This document shows positions 1 through 39,769 of a stretch of DNA of 64,000 nucleotides, piece by piece. This DNA comes from Piscicola geometra. Taxonomy: Eukaryota > Annelida > Clitellata > Hirudinida > Piscicolidae. How positions within the stretch are numbered: position 1 is the first letter of the stretch; each line of letters opens with the position of its first letter. Both the position numbers and the translations under genes were made by a program. The DNA lies in contig OX030956.1 in the NCBI GenBank assembly GCA_943735955.1, positions 10,748,445 to 10,812,444 on the forward strand. Reading direction: 5' to 3'. The notes beneath the pieces were generated by a model, which was not told the DNA's origin, did not search any database, and worked only from the letters and a program-made list of their open reading frames with translations.

Positions 1-155
1 AATTTAAAAATTATTTTCGGCCGAAACCGAAAAATGGCCGAAACTGTAAATTTAGATTCGGCCGAAACCGAAAAATTGCCGAAACTAAGAAAATTGACAA
101 TTTCGGCGCCAAAACCGAAACCGAACCGAAATTCGGTCGGTCTCTAGTCTGAAGT
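1..155. mobile_element. Possible hAT-type transposon end with GGCCGAAACCGAA subterminal repeats
   Basis: The motif TTCGGCCGAAACCGAAAAAT occurs near 17 and 57, and shorter CCGAAACCGAA units run up to about 135. The block stops near CGGTCGGTCTCTAGTC (about 133-149); read on the minus strand this gives a start like CTAGAGACCGACCGAA. Dense palindromic CGG/CCG subterminal repeats next to a short terminal motif resemble ends of hAT-type DNA transposons. No transposase or target-site duplication can be seen, because the element would extend left of the window. The assignment is inferred from general appearance only. Confidence 0.35.
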
Positions 156-402
156 CTTGAAAGTTTCCCTTCCCTCATTAATTGGCAGTCATCAGATAAA
201 GAAGAGGATTCGTCGTACAATAATGAAACTAATAAATAAAAAGAAAGATTAGATTTTCCGGCTTTTCGATTATTTCAAGCATGCCAGCCTTCAAGGTCAT
301 TATTGGTACGAACACATCGGCGATAAGCCGATATGCTCTCTACCGACCAGAGGCTGCTGCTAAGCCAATAATTATAAATATAAGAAAAATACGTTTGAAG
401 TA

Positions 403-515
403 ATCCATCCATCCATCCATCCATCCATCCATCCAACCAGCCATCCAACCATCCATCCATCCATCCATCCATCCATCCATCCATCCATCCATCCATCCAT
501 CCATCCATCCATCCA
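403..515. repeat. (ATCC)n microsatellite
   Basis: About 110 bp of ATCC units, interrupted twice by CAACC-type variants. Open frames on the minus strand reading MDGW repeats are artefacts of this tract. Confidence 0.95.
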
Positions 516-2487
516 CAGAACCATCATTCCAACTACAGCATCATCCTTTCCACAAAAGCATATTTCTGGATCCTTTTGGCACTGGTGTTGAGGGTGAGAC
601 TGGGGATGCAAAAGAGAACCTTGGCAAGACTGAAGTTGTTGTGATCACTTTTTTTTTGCTGCAGCCTCAGCAGAACTTGCTGAATTCTCTTGACATTGTT
701 GCTGACAGTGTGACAAGAGGTGCTGAAGAGGAATTTGCAAAACTAATAGTTTTGTTGTTGCAGTTTTTCCCTTTGTTGTTGCTGAGGCCATCTCCGATCA
801 GACTGAGAAGGAGCACCCTAGGAGAGTATGATGATGCTAAACAAAAAGACTTGAGATACTGATGATGATGATAATGATACTGATGGTAGATGATTTCTAC
901 TTGCATGGATGACTATTTTGATTCTAATGAAGACTCTGGTAATGATACATTTTATTGAATGCTTTTGGAATCAATGGCACTTACCATCCTTACGCTTTCA
1001 CCACTAAAACTATACATTATAATGTTGTAAGATACCATACCAATATCATTATATTTTTATATACTCAAAACTTCATTTTGTTAACTATTTGAATATGGAA
1101 TAAATTTGTATTGTGAAAAAACTTTTGTCCTAGCTGAATGATTGAATTTTTTTAATTTTTGAAACTTCTCATAGAAGATTCATGTTTTTTAAAATAATAT
1201 AATAAACTTTATATTTTAAGAATACAGATGAGTTTTCATGAGCCTTTTTGGAATTTCTCAAGATTATTCAATACTGTTTTTTTCAATAAAATGATTTTCC
1301 TTATAAATGTTTTCTAAATATGATTCTATTTTACCGATTTAAAATGTTTTTTTTTTAATAGAAAATTAATTAATTTCGAATGTAAAAGCAAAATATTATT
1401 TCAGTGATTCAATTTATTATTTTTTTACTTTTATAGATTTAAAATCTATTTATCTTTAATTAATCCTTTTATTTATACATGCTTATATTAATCCGTTCTT
1501 TTAGTAATAGGACCTTAAGGATTAGATGTAGTCTTTTCCATTCAGAATGTTTATATTTACAATGACCGTATCTATTTTTAAACGTGTGCAAATAATTTTT
1601 ATGTGAATAATTTTAATTTTAATGTGAACAGATTTGACATTACTGAGTAGAATTATTATTAATTACTCAAAAAAGTATTAATAAAAGAAGTAAAGAAGCC
1701 TTATTTATTGTTCATTTTACGATATATCTCGCCTCAGATAGTTTGCCAAAATATATACCAGATTTGACATTACTGAGTAAAATTATTATTAATTACACAA
1801 AAAATTATTCGTAAAAGAAGTAAAGAAGCCTAATTTATTGTTCATTTTACGATATATCTCGCCTCAGATAGTTTGCCGAAATATATATCGTGAACTATCA
1901 TATAACTTTAAAAAAAAATGTAAAAAAAGAAGTAAAAGAAGCCTCAGTTATTGTTCATTTAACGATATATCTCGCCTCGGATAGTTTGCCGAAATCTAAA
2001 TTAATATGGCCGCTTTTTGTTAGGGTTAGAAACCAACAATCAGCTGATTCAAGAAATAAATAAACATTGCCATCAGCTGTTTTTATATTGCTCTGTCTAT
2101 GCTTGCGAGTACGCACTCCATAGATCCAGAAATCTCAACGATCTTAGTAGGTGTTTTATCGCTAACAATGACTCAATATTCAAGTAAATGATATATTATC
2201 TATTTTATAATATCGCCTAGGCACATTCTAAATGTAAACCTGTGTTGTAATTCACATTTGCCTGATAAGTGTATTCTTTTAGTATGAAATATAACCTTAT
2301 TTAAAATGGAAGAAAAAGTATTTTTTGGAAGAATTTCACTCTCCAAAATCCGATCTGAGGTACATTTGCTTATAACCGAATAATAATCATCCTCATACAA
2401 TTCCATCTATTAATATTCTTTTATGTTTCAATTTATAATCTAATATGAGATTAGATCATGATTAAATATCACAATTTCTTGATTCAG
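516..2487. other. Non-coding stretch upstream of midasin AAA1
   Basis: Apart from the 130-bp tandem repeat annotated separately, this stretch is AT-rich and has no convincing exon. 516-906 is less AT-rich and carries short overlapping open frames on both strands, none with a recognisable domain. The N-terminal part of midasin should lie upstream of 2488, but I could not find it here. Those exons may lie left of the window or be too diverged to see. Confidence 0.5.
1631..2003. repeat. 130-bp tandem repeat, two full copies and one partial
   Basis: GATTTGACATTACTGAGTA begins at 1631 and again at 1761, and the copies share most of their length, including CGATATATCTCGCCTCAGAT. A third, 5'-truncated copy lies at about 1925-2003. 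Copies differ at scattered positions. No coding potential is seen. Confidence 0.85.
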
Positions 2488-31274
<28,787 letters not shown>

Positions 31275-31694
31275 GAAATTATTTTTTTATTGCACTTTTA
31301 ATTATGCTTTTTAAAGAATATTTCTGTATTTTTCAAAATTTATTCAAGGTTTAACAATTAAGATTTTTGTGAATTTATTTTTATGAAACTTTAAAGTACT
31401 TTTGTGTAAATAAAACGTAAAAAATGATTATTCAGAAAGAATGTTTAAACATTTACAAATATACAATATCTACAGGAAATTTCAATTCAAAAGTACAAAA
31501 CAAAAATATATTTTTTTACAAATAATGTATAAAAAAAATAAATATCGTCAAATGTTTTCGAGTACTGCATATTAGTTGGCTGAGATGTTATGCTGCCTTG
31601 TGTTTTATCCCTTCTCCAAACAACGTCTTAAAACTCCTTTCAACGTCATTAGGGCAATATCTTTTAATCAATTCATTATAATGTTACAAAGTCT
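31275..31694. other. Tail-to-tail spacer between midasin and the LRR receptor
   Basis: About 420 bp of AT-rich DNA must hold both 3' UTRs. Minus-strand AATAAA candidates (TTTATT at 31287, 31339 and 31374) lie close to the midasin stop codon, so the two transcripts may overlap at their 3' ends. No gene is seen. Confidence 0.6.
31409..31414 (+). terminator. Polyadenylation signal of midasin
   Basis: AATAAA lies 135 nt after the midasin stop codon. Confidence 0.6.
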
Positions 31695-34109
31695 CTACTT
31701 TTTATTAAACTCCACGCCATAATTGTCTTTGATTTCTTCGTAGAGATTGTTCGTCTGGTTGCCCTCGTACACCTTCGAGTAGCTCCTACCATTCAGCGCC
31801 TCACTGCTCTTGGTCAGCAAACTCACCAACTTCTCCTTCTCCGCATACGTCATCTTGTTCAAGGTCGACTTGATAACATCATCCGTGTACATCGGCTCCA
31901 CCGTCTTGGCGCGGTCAGAACGTTGGTAGTGCTGATTGTAGTTGTTTGTGTTGGTGCTCTTGAGTGAGTCAGTGTACTTGACGAACCTCCTCGAGTGGTC
32001 AGTCACTGCTACCACTGGTTTCTTCGGTCTCCTGCGGACCCGAACGATCACGTAGACGACGGCAGCGAGGAGGAAGAGACCTAGCAAGAGACCCAGACAC
32101 GATCCAATGATGGCAGACTTCATCTCGGCGACCTTCGAGATGGTTTGGATGCTTTCTTGGTGGAGTACAGGGTTGATGAGGTCGTTGTCGGTGATGATGC
32201 TGACGTGGACTGTGTACTCAGTGGATGCCTGCAGGGAGGAGACTTTGTAGTGCTGGACGTCGCTTGGGAAAGAAAGATTAGCTACTATGTTTTCCTCGTT
32301 TGCGGACTCAAAGCTTTTCAGATGGATTTTGGTGTCGGAATCCACTTTTAAATCCCACGCAACGACGAAACTATGTGAGGTGACTTCGTCAATGTGAACT
32401 GAAAGGTCTGGTTTGTTGGACGGAGTGGTTGGATGAGGGGGGAGGGTTGTGAGGGGCTCACAAGGGGCAGATTCCCGAGGGCAGGAGGAAAAGTGGGATG
32501 ATTGCAACTCCTTGAACCTGATGGCCGGCTCCTGACACCTCCACAGCAGATTGGAAATCAAAGAGTTGTTCTGCGGGGTGTTCCTCGAGGAGTTCAGTTT
32601 CTCATGCAGCCACTGGATGTCACAGTCGCACTGCAAAGGGTTGTTCTCGAGCTTCAGGTCCAAAAGATTCACCGCCACCAAACCTTCCACTGAACATTTG
32701 TCGATCTTTGTCAGCTTGTTGCCTGATAGCGTGAGTGTCGTTAAGCTGTTCTCCAATCCATGGAATGTGAGTTGGTTGAGTTCAAAAATGTGGTTTTGAT
32801 CCAGGAATAGTTTCTTAAGACTTGAAAACTTTTGGAAAAACAGGTCTGGGATGTTGGGCATCTGGCAGTTGGACACATCGAGTTCTGCAAGTCTATGCAA
32901 GCCACTTAAAACACTCCACTTAGCGCCTGTCAGCTTCGACGAAGCCATGAACAAACTTTCCAGAGTGGAATGCATGGAGCTGAACGAATCGTCATTTAAA
33001 TTGAGTGAGGTGGCGTTTCTGAGGTTGAGCCACCTCAGAGAGGGCAAGTCTCGGAAGGCGTCAGGGTGCACCTGGCCTAGAGGGTTCTTTTCCAGGTTCA
33101 GGTGCTCCAGCCTTGGCGACACCATCCTGTCGGAGGTCCCATCCAGCTGGTCTATCTTGTTCATTTCCAAATTCACATGTTCTAAATCCTTGAAGTTTCC
33201 GTCTAACAAAATGGATACTTTTGAGAGTTGGTTGAAGCTTGCGTCGATGTGCTTGAGGCTTCGGAGGTGGCGAATGAGTGAGAAGGAGTCGTCCGTCCAC
33301 TGGTTCGATCCGATGTTGATCTTTTTCAGCGTCTCCAGGCCAGAAAAAGCCCCTGGTTCGATGAGATTCGTGGTCTGATGTATTTCCAAAGTTTCTAAAG
33401 TCTGCAGTGGTGAAAAGGAGTTCTGATTGAAGGTGATGTAGTTCTGGCTGAGGGAGAGGGTGCGCAATGATGAGAGGCCCACAAAGCTTTCGGTAGGCAC
33501 TTCTCGTAGCTTATTTTTGGACAAGTCTAAGTCTTGTAAAGTCTCTTTGAAGTTGTGGAATGTTGACGGATCTAGCGAGGAAATCAAGCCATCTCTGAGT
33601 GATATAACCTTGAGTTTCTTCAGCATTTTGAAAGTATTCTCTGACAAGAACTTGTCTTTGAAGTTAGACACTATTATTTTTTCCAGATTAGGTATTTTAT
33701 CGAAGGGGATGATGGCTAGAGTGAAGTTTGCAGAAGTTAAATCGGAGAGAATCAAGTCTGTGAGGGAGGACTCCACGCCATTGAACGACTCTGGGTGCAT
33801 TTTCTGAATGGGATTTCTGGACAAGGTGATGATTTCGAGATCCTTGAGGGAGCTGAAGGCAGAGGCTGGAACCTCCCTGATGTGGTTGTTTGAAAGGTCG
33901 ATTTCTTTGACGATTGTGTCAGGATTCTGCAAACGAAGTTCTGGAATTCTTTGCAAGTTGAGGCTCACACATTTGATGACGACGTTGTTTCTTTGGCTCA
34001 CGTGACAAGAGCATTTAACGTCCACCAGACAGGCCTCGACCACTCCAAGGGCTAATAATATAAAGATAATTGCAGGAAGCATCATTCTGAATGGTTGACT
34101 TAGAGACAT
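31695..34109 (-). CDS. Leucine-rich-repeat and FN3 single-pass transmembrane receptor
   Basis: The product is 804 residues from one uninterrupted exon. I start at the ATG complementary to 34107-34109; the frame is open six codons further, but only from a TTG. A hydrophobic signal peptide (residues 1 to about 26) is followed by a Cys-rich LRRNT cap (27-47, CLVDVKCSC), about 17-18 LRRs (about 66-490), a typical LRRCT cap (NPLQCDC to SCP, about 491-551), a Thr/Pro hinge, one FN3 domain (566-659), a membrane helix (665-691, ending RVRRR) and a tail of about 113 residues. Several NxS/NxT sites lie in the ectodomain. The LRR-FN3-TM layout recalls FLRT and related adhesion receptors, but I cannot name an orthologue. 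The tail ends NNLYEEIKDNYG, a consensus Src-type SH2 ligand. The gene is convergent with midasin. Confidence 0.9.
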   Translation of the reverse strand: MSLSQPFRMMLPAIIFILLALGVVEACLVDVKCSCHVSQRNNVVIKCVSLNLQRIPELRLQNPDTIVKEIDLSNNHIREVPASAFSSLKDLEIITLSRNPIQKMHPESFNGVESSLTDLILSDLTSANFTLAIIPFDKIPNLEKIIVSNFKDKFLSENTFKMLKKLKVISLRDGLISSLDPSTFHNFKETLQDLDLSKNKLREVPTESFVGLSSLRTLSLSQNYITFNQNSFSPLQTLETLEIHQTTNLIEPGAFSGLETLKKINIGSNQWTDDSFSLIRHLRSLKHIDASFNQLSKVSILLDGNFKDLEHVNLEMNKIDQLDGTSDRMVSPRLEHLNLEKNPLGQVHPDAFRDLPSLRWLNLRNATSLNLNDDSFSSMHSTLESLFMASSKLTGAKWSVLSGLHRLAELDVSNCQMPNIPDLFFQKFSSLKKLFLDQNHIFELNQLTFHGLENSLTTLTLSGNKLTKIDKCSVEGLVAVNLLDLKLENNPLQCDCDIQWLHEKLNSSRNTPQNNSLISNLLWRCQEPAIRFKELQSSHFSSCPRESAPCEPLTTLPPHPTTPSNKPDLSVHIDEVTSHSFVVAWDLKVDSDTKIHLKSFESANEENIVANLSFPSDVQHYKVSSLQASTEYTVHVSIITDNDLINPVLHQESIQTISKVAEMKSAIIGSCLGLLLGLFLLAAVVYVIVRVRRRPKKPVVAVTDHSRRFVKYTDSLKSTNTNNYNQHYQRSDRAKTVEPMYTDDVIKSTLNKMTYAEKEKLVSLLTKSSEALNGRSYSKVYEGNQTNNLYEEIKDNYGVEFNKK

Positions 34110-35864
34110 TTTGAAGCAACCCTTCAAATTTTTTTTTTAGCTATTAGTAGATTCAAATTTACTTTTTAATTTATTATGTAGTTGTTTTTAATTTATAATT
34201 GGCTGTCTGGAAGTCTGGAATGAAGTTTTTGACTAATTAAAACTGTTTTTTCAACTTTGATATGTTTTTTACAACCAAAAACGTTTAGAACGTCCTATTC
34301 CTGGCCAAACAACTCTATTAATAAAGTGTTTAACCACTACGCTTCTATCTCAAAACTTCCATTTAATCAGTCAAATAACAAATTTAACAGCTCCAAAAAC
34401 ACAAACTAACATTTTTCAAATATTTCATAGTCCTTTATAGCTTACTTATCCGATGAATTCTTCCCTAAAACTCGCTTTGATCCTGGCAGGCAAGTAGTGT
34501 CTCAACCTCTATAATAAACACCAACGATGCACCTGTAAAACGAATGCATTCAAACGTTCTCAACGATCGTCATACTCACGTGCGTGTGATTTTAACTTCA
34601 TTCACACGCATATACCAAATCTTGTGGTGCAATGCGTTCACAAGAATGTAACTTAGAAATTATAAATTATAAGGGACAACACTTGAAAGAACACTGTATC
34701 TCAGAATAGGAAACGTTGATGTGTGTGTGTGTCACTTCAAAACATCCTTGTCACGAAAGAGAATCTTGTGCGAATTCACTTATTCATATTCTCAAGTGAC
34801 TGGACCAGTTAGGCTAGCTTTGTATACATTAGTAATTACATCGATTTTGACTTTTTGTGCTCATTCTGGTATTGCTTATTAATATGCCATTTGAATAAAA
34901 TATTTTAGTGAAGAATAATTTAGCATTAATTAAGACAAGTATTTCATGGCTTGTTAGAAAGGTGATTTTGACTGATTCAGTGACAGTCTTTTAATGCAAT
35001 CTAGACATTTATAACAGTTTTAAATTGGTATAAATAATAATATTAATAATAGTTAATAGAATGAAATGATTGCAATTACCCAGGTTTTCTCTACACCACA
35101 GAAACTTCGCCAAATTTATGAGTAATTAGTTCCAAAGGCGTAAATAAGTGCAATTAATGTGCCTTAGCAATCATTCGTGAGTGGGATATATAGGATCACT
35201 GAAAGGGATTAACATATGTTAATAATTCAAGAGCTTTTGAGATGCATCAAAGGATTTTGCTTCAAATATTCACCAGTCAGAACTGATGGTGTTTGATCAG
35301 GACTACATTCCTTCAAGTTTTCATGGAATGCTTGCTTTCTGAATTATCGCATACCAAACTGAAGAAGCTTTAATGAAGTTTATTCGAAAAACAGTATTTT
35401 TCACGTTCAAGGTTTCTTTTTACTGCCAAATTATTCCGTTATTAAATAATCTTTGCCTTTTTTGCATAAATTCGAATCTGAAAATCTCTTGACTGAGTGG
35501 TAAAATTATGCATGGAGTAAGGTAAAGAAAACGCAAGAAAACGAATTTTGATCTCAGCTGATGTTTTCCAAGATTTAGTGCCTAATGCCTTGCTTCCTGT
35601 CAAAGCATGGATTATAAACTGATGACCGGTTGTTTGATTGATTTTGCAACTCTTTCTTTTCGTTTGAAAATGAAAATGTTGTTTTCAATAAATCTTCATG
35701 AATCAACATTGTGCAAGAGTTTGTAACAAAACTTTTGTATGCATCACTGACGCTGTTTGTATTTTTGTATTTGGAAGGTGGTGCCAAGTGACCAAGAAGC
35801 AGAAGAAAAGCAAAGAAGGAACAATTATTGAGATGTTGTGCTACTGGAGGTTGTCTCAAGCGGA
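34110..35864. other. Intergenic, 5' region of the LRR receptor and 3' region of TBCA
   Basis: AT-rich DNA with no recognisable exon. It should contain the promoter of the minus-strand LRR gene and the 3' UTR of TBCA. A short open frame at 35575-35868 (-) has no similarity that I recognise. Confidence 0.5.
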
Positions 35865-36185
35865 TCACAGTTCCGTGCCGATGGTCTCTTTGAACGCCTC
35901 GAGAGCCTTCTTGTACTCCTCAGTGTCGTTCAGTTCACTGTGGCCCTCCTGTGAGTGAGGGAGTGAGTGAAGGAGTGAGTGAGTGAGTGAGTGAGTGAGT
36001 GGGGGAGTGAATGAGTGGATGAGTGAGTAGGGGAGTGAATGAGTGGGTGAGTGAGGGAGTCGGTGGATGAATGAGTGGTGCTGCTGGTTGTATTGCAATT
36101 TGATATTCAGTATTTATGGGAGTTGTAATACAGTCACTGATGGAGGTGTGATGATGATGATGAGAGAATTGTTTTAGCGTGTTAC

Positions 36186-36218
<33 letters not shown>

Positions 36219-36862
36219 GTTACTAGTAGTGCACTGAGTTCTTGTCTGGCTTTGTCCAGTCTGGAAGTTGAATCTGGCACCAAGGTCTTTGACTCATTCA
36301 GCAACTCTTCCTGGGTGAGTGAAAGTGTTTTATATTAATAATAATTATTATTATATCTTATAATGATAATTTATTCATATTATTGTATTATTGCATAAAT
36401 TAAAAAAAATATAAAGCAGTAATGTTTCAGGCATCCAGTGCCCACCTGTTTCTTGATCATGTATGGACACTCGCCCTCCCTCAGCCTCATCTCGTCCAGC
36501 TTCTTCTGCAACATCACCACTTCATTCTCATAGAACACCTTATCCTTGAAAATCCTTGGGTTAAAATTTGAAATGGTTAATTATTTTAATATTTAATTTA
36601 TCTTACTCAGCAGTATAAAAGTATATTTTATCTTTCATCAAATTAAAAGTAAATCCAAATGATAAATACCATTATTATTTATGCTTTCTCTCATATAAGA
36701 TTTGTATTCATTAAAATGTTCTTCAAAATCTAGTTAAGAATCATGATGAAGCACTTAATTATAAATCAATAACAAACTGAAGTTACGAGAAAGCACAACA
36801 AATAACCTTTTGACCATTCCTGTTTTTATTTTCAGATCTTTTATCACTGCGAGGTCTGTCAT
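35865..36862 (-). CDS. TBCA: Tubulin-specific chaperone A (tubulin cofactor A), complete, four exons
   Basis: TBCA is a small cytosolic three-helix-bundle chaperone that captures beta-tubulin on the folding pathway. Exons on the minus strand are 36862-36807, 36554-36446, 36310-36224 and 35948-35865, all with GT-AG boundaries and compatible phases. They encode 111 residues, against 108 in human. Exon 1 starts MTDLAVIKDLKIKTGMVKR, matching the conserved IKTG(V/M)VKR start. Exon 2 gives the KDKVFYENEV and REGECPYMIKKQ segment, exon 3 ESKTLVPD and RLDKARQEL, exon 4 EEYKKALEAFKETIG. The lengths and order match the family throughout, so the identification is firm. Only about 170 codons separate the ends of the frame from repeat DNA, and all four exons are easily missed by ORF calling. 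Confidence 0.95.
35953..36075. repeat. GAGT(GAGG)n tract in TBCA intron 3
   Basis: GTGAGTGAGTGAGGGAGTGAATGAGTG units lie directly upstream (minus-strand sense) of the exon 4 acceptor, giving CACTCACTCACAG as the acceptor context. A short (ATT)n tract follows at 36186-36219, just inside the donor of exon 3. Confidence 0.85.
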
Positions 36863-37095
36863 CTTCTTTTGGATTGTGGCTTGAACGATGAGAGACTGAG
36901 AGGCTTTGACTCCTTGGCGATAAAACAACAAGAGATGCTACCAGTCAAGTTAAATTAATGACAATATTTTTATACAAAGTTTACATTTTATATTAAGTTT
37001 ATTTACGAAATTATTTTAATTGCAGAAATGTTACAAAAATGGATGAAAACTTTGCGAAAATAATTATAATATTAGAAAGTATTCAAGAACACTCA

Positions 37096-37975
37096 CCAGG
37101 TTTACAATGGTGATCAAAGAAGGGATGGGTGAAGTGAGGAAAAGTTCAATAAGCAGGTGTTTCGTTTGGTTAGTGTGCATGAGGGATGACGATGATGATG
37201 CTCGACATCATCATCGTCATCATCTTCATCTTCATCCTCTTCATCGTCATCATACTCTTTCATCTTCATCCTCATCATCTTCATCATCATCATCATCATC
37301 ATCTTTATCATCATCTTCATCATCATTATTCTCATCATCATCACCATCATCACCTAGCGGGCTGTGTAAGGAGATCAAGAGGCTTTCTTTTGAACATTCA
37401 CCAGGTTTACAATGGTGATCAAGGAAGGGATGGGTGAAGTGAAGAGAAGTTCAATAAGCAGGTGTTTTGTTTGGTTAGTGTGCATGAGGGATGACGATGA
37501 TGATGCTCGACATCATCTTCATCATCATCATCTTCATCATCACAATCTTCGTCATCATCATCATCATCTTCATCATCATCGTCACCATCATCATCATCAT
37601 CATCATCATTACCACCATCTTCATCATTATCTTCTTCATCATCATCATCATCTTCATCATCTTCATCTTCCTCATCTTCATCTTCATCATCTTCATCATC
37701 ATCATCTTCATCTTCATCATCTTCATCATCATCTTCATCATCTTTATCTTCATCATCATCATCTTCATCATCTTCATCATCTTCATCATCTTTATCTTCA
37801 TCATCATCATCTTCATCATCTTTATCTTCATCATCATCATCTTCATCATCTTCATCATCTTCATCATCTTCATCATCTTCATCTTCATCATCTTCATCAC
37901 CATCATCACCTAGCGGGCTGCGTAAGGAGATCAAGAGGCTTTCTTTTGAGTGCCAAACGAAGAAATAACTTGCCT
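37096..37975. repeat. 305-bp tandem duplication containing expanded (CAT/CTT)n
   Basis: CACCAGGTTTACAATGGTG occurs at 37097 and 37402, followed in both by the same unique sequence (GGGATGGGTGAAGTGA to GATGATGATGCTCGACATCATC). A (CATCTT)n tract follows and then a shared end, CACCTAGCGGGCTG. The repeat tract is about 170 bp in copy 1 and about 400 bp in copy 2. The frames through it read HHHLHH, IIIFII or DDEDDE and are artefacts. Confidence 0.9.
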
Positions 37976-37999
37976 GCACTTCATCACAAGAGGCATGTG

Positions 38000-39480
38000 T
38001 GGCAGTGTAAACAGGAGAAGTTTGTTCTGGCAGACTTAATCAGTGTGAGCACCCTTGATCTCGGCGAAGACAAACGATGGCAGAGAAAGATTGCCTTTCG
38101 CGAAGAAGAAATTCCTATCAATTTTTTATCAATCGCCATAAAAGTTTTGTTGGAAAATTGCTTTTTGGAGAGTCGTTTGCTCAGAGCTTGTCATTTCATG
38201 ACGCACAATGTCTTAAAAACTTGTGAAAAACTTTCTAATTTTGATCTTCGATTTTTTGAACTTTTTTTTGTGTTCGAAAGTTTACAAATCATAAGAGAAG
38301 TGCAGCACGTTTTCGTGGAGGGATGCTGTGTTTCGGTAGAAACTAATGGGGGATCGTGTCTGAATTAGCAACAGATTCAATTATTTACCATCATTAATGG
38401 CCATTTGGTGAGTCGGAAATGGTAAATTAATGGTTCCCTAGAATAAATATTCTGGAAGCATTAGGCTGCAAGAAGTGATCGATATATTCGAGCAATCAAT
38501 TACACAAGTATTCAAGTCGAAAATTCAATTGCTGAGTATCGGAAGAAATTGATTGCAAGATAAAAAGTCTGAACTGTAAATTTGAAAAGTAAATTTATTT
38601 AAATTTCTAACCATAATTCAAAGGACAAAGGAAAAAGTTTCAGCCCTAGGCTTTTGAAAATGATTATTTTTGATTCCTTCAATGGAAATATATCGTTTCT
38701 AAGTATATTTTATAAAAATTTAAACTTAAAACGTTAAAAAAAGAAAAAAAGAAAACTTGTAATCAGTTGATATTTGTACAAATGACCAAATAATAGTAGT
38801 ATTGCATGCAACATTCCACCTGAAAAATGTGAAAAATTCAAAAAGACATTAAAGAGTGGGAATCTGCAAATGACCGCAATGAAGTTGATACCACAGAAAT
38901 GACGTGTGCATTGTCATCAAGAATTAATCGGACAGCTGCTTTCGGAATCGCGTAGAGATTCGAATAAGATGTTCAAAACGGACTTGAAACTTTATGACTT
39001 ATGATGTAAGGGGGCTTGGGTGGATGTCTGGTCTTTCAGCTCTGCAAAACCTCGAAGGGAGTGTGGAAGCAGATGCATCTTCTTATAATGAGATTATTCG
39101 AAAAGTAATTTCAAAGATTTTGTGCTTTTAACATTAAAATAAAATAAAATAAAATACCTTTGCAAACATTTTTAATACCTTTGCAAAATTTTTTAATACC
39201 TTTCTATAAACTTTCATTACTGCCCGAAGCCTCTTTGCATTTAAATCTCAGTTTCAGCCTGCATTTATTTGATAATGGAATTCACTTCAAAATTGTTTGA
39301 ATAAAAGAAACTTTTTGATCCTTTAAAGTATCATTCAACATCTAATATCGTTTTTTTGGTCTTAATGAGAAAAAAAATTCTTCTTTGCATCCATCCTCTT
39401 TTCGACATCTCTTAATTATGTACATATAATACTTTTTTCCTCTTGAAAGTTAAAAGGGATTTTTTGAAAAACTCTTTTTA
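38000..39480. other. Gene-free stretch
   Basis: AT-rich. The open frame that leaves the repeat at 37975 and continues to 38368 has no recognisable domain. An inverted repeat ATTTACCAT/ATGGTAAAT lies at 38383-38427. Nothing else is supported. Confidence 0.5.
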
Positions 39481-39514
39481 TGATCTAATTACTGCTTCGT
39501 TCTTTTTTAAATTG

Positions 39515-39552
<38 letters not shown>

Positions 39553-39625
39553 TGTGTATGTATGTGTTTGAGTTTGTGTGTGTGTGTGTGTGTGTATGTG
39601 TTTGTGTGTGTGTGTGTGTGTGTCC
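39515..39625. repeat. (GT)n microsatellite
   Basis: Interrupted TGTGTG tract of about 110 bp. Confidence 0.95.
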
Positions 39626-39758
39626 TTTTAGAGTCTCCACGTAAGAGATAGAAATGCTATTCCACTTACGTGAAAACTTTACAAACGTCAAGAATTCAAT
39701 AAGTGAGAGGAAAGTATCCGATGAGAAGTTTTGAAAGTTTGGAAAGTTGCTGGAGAGA

Positions 39759-39766
39759 TGACGTCA
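39759..39766. promoter_or_regulatory. Palindromic CRE-like site
   Basis: A perfect TGACGTCA octamer, the consensus for CREB/ATF factors, in non-coding DNA about 2.9 kb upstream of TBCA in transcription sense. Its function is unknown, and one 8-mer can occur by chance. Confidence 0.3.
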
Positions 39767-39769
39767 CGA

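Noticed and set aside
37475..37979. Acidic and Met/Lys-rich frames in the 37-kb duplication
   Set aside because: Pure CAT/CTT repeat translation in all frames.
37975..38368. About 130 codons of complex sequence after the 37-kb repeat
   Set aside because: No recognisable domain, AT-rich codon use and no splice or promoter context; open by chance is plausible.
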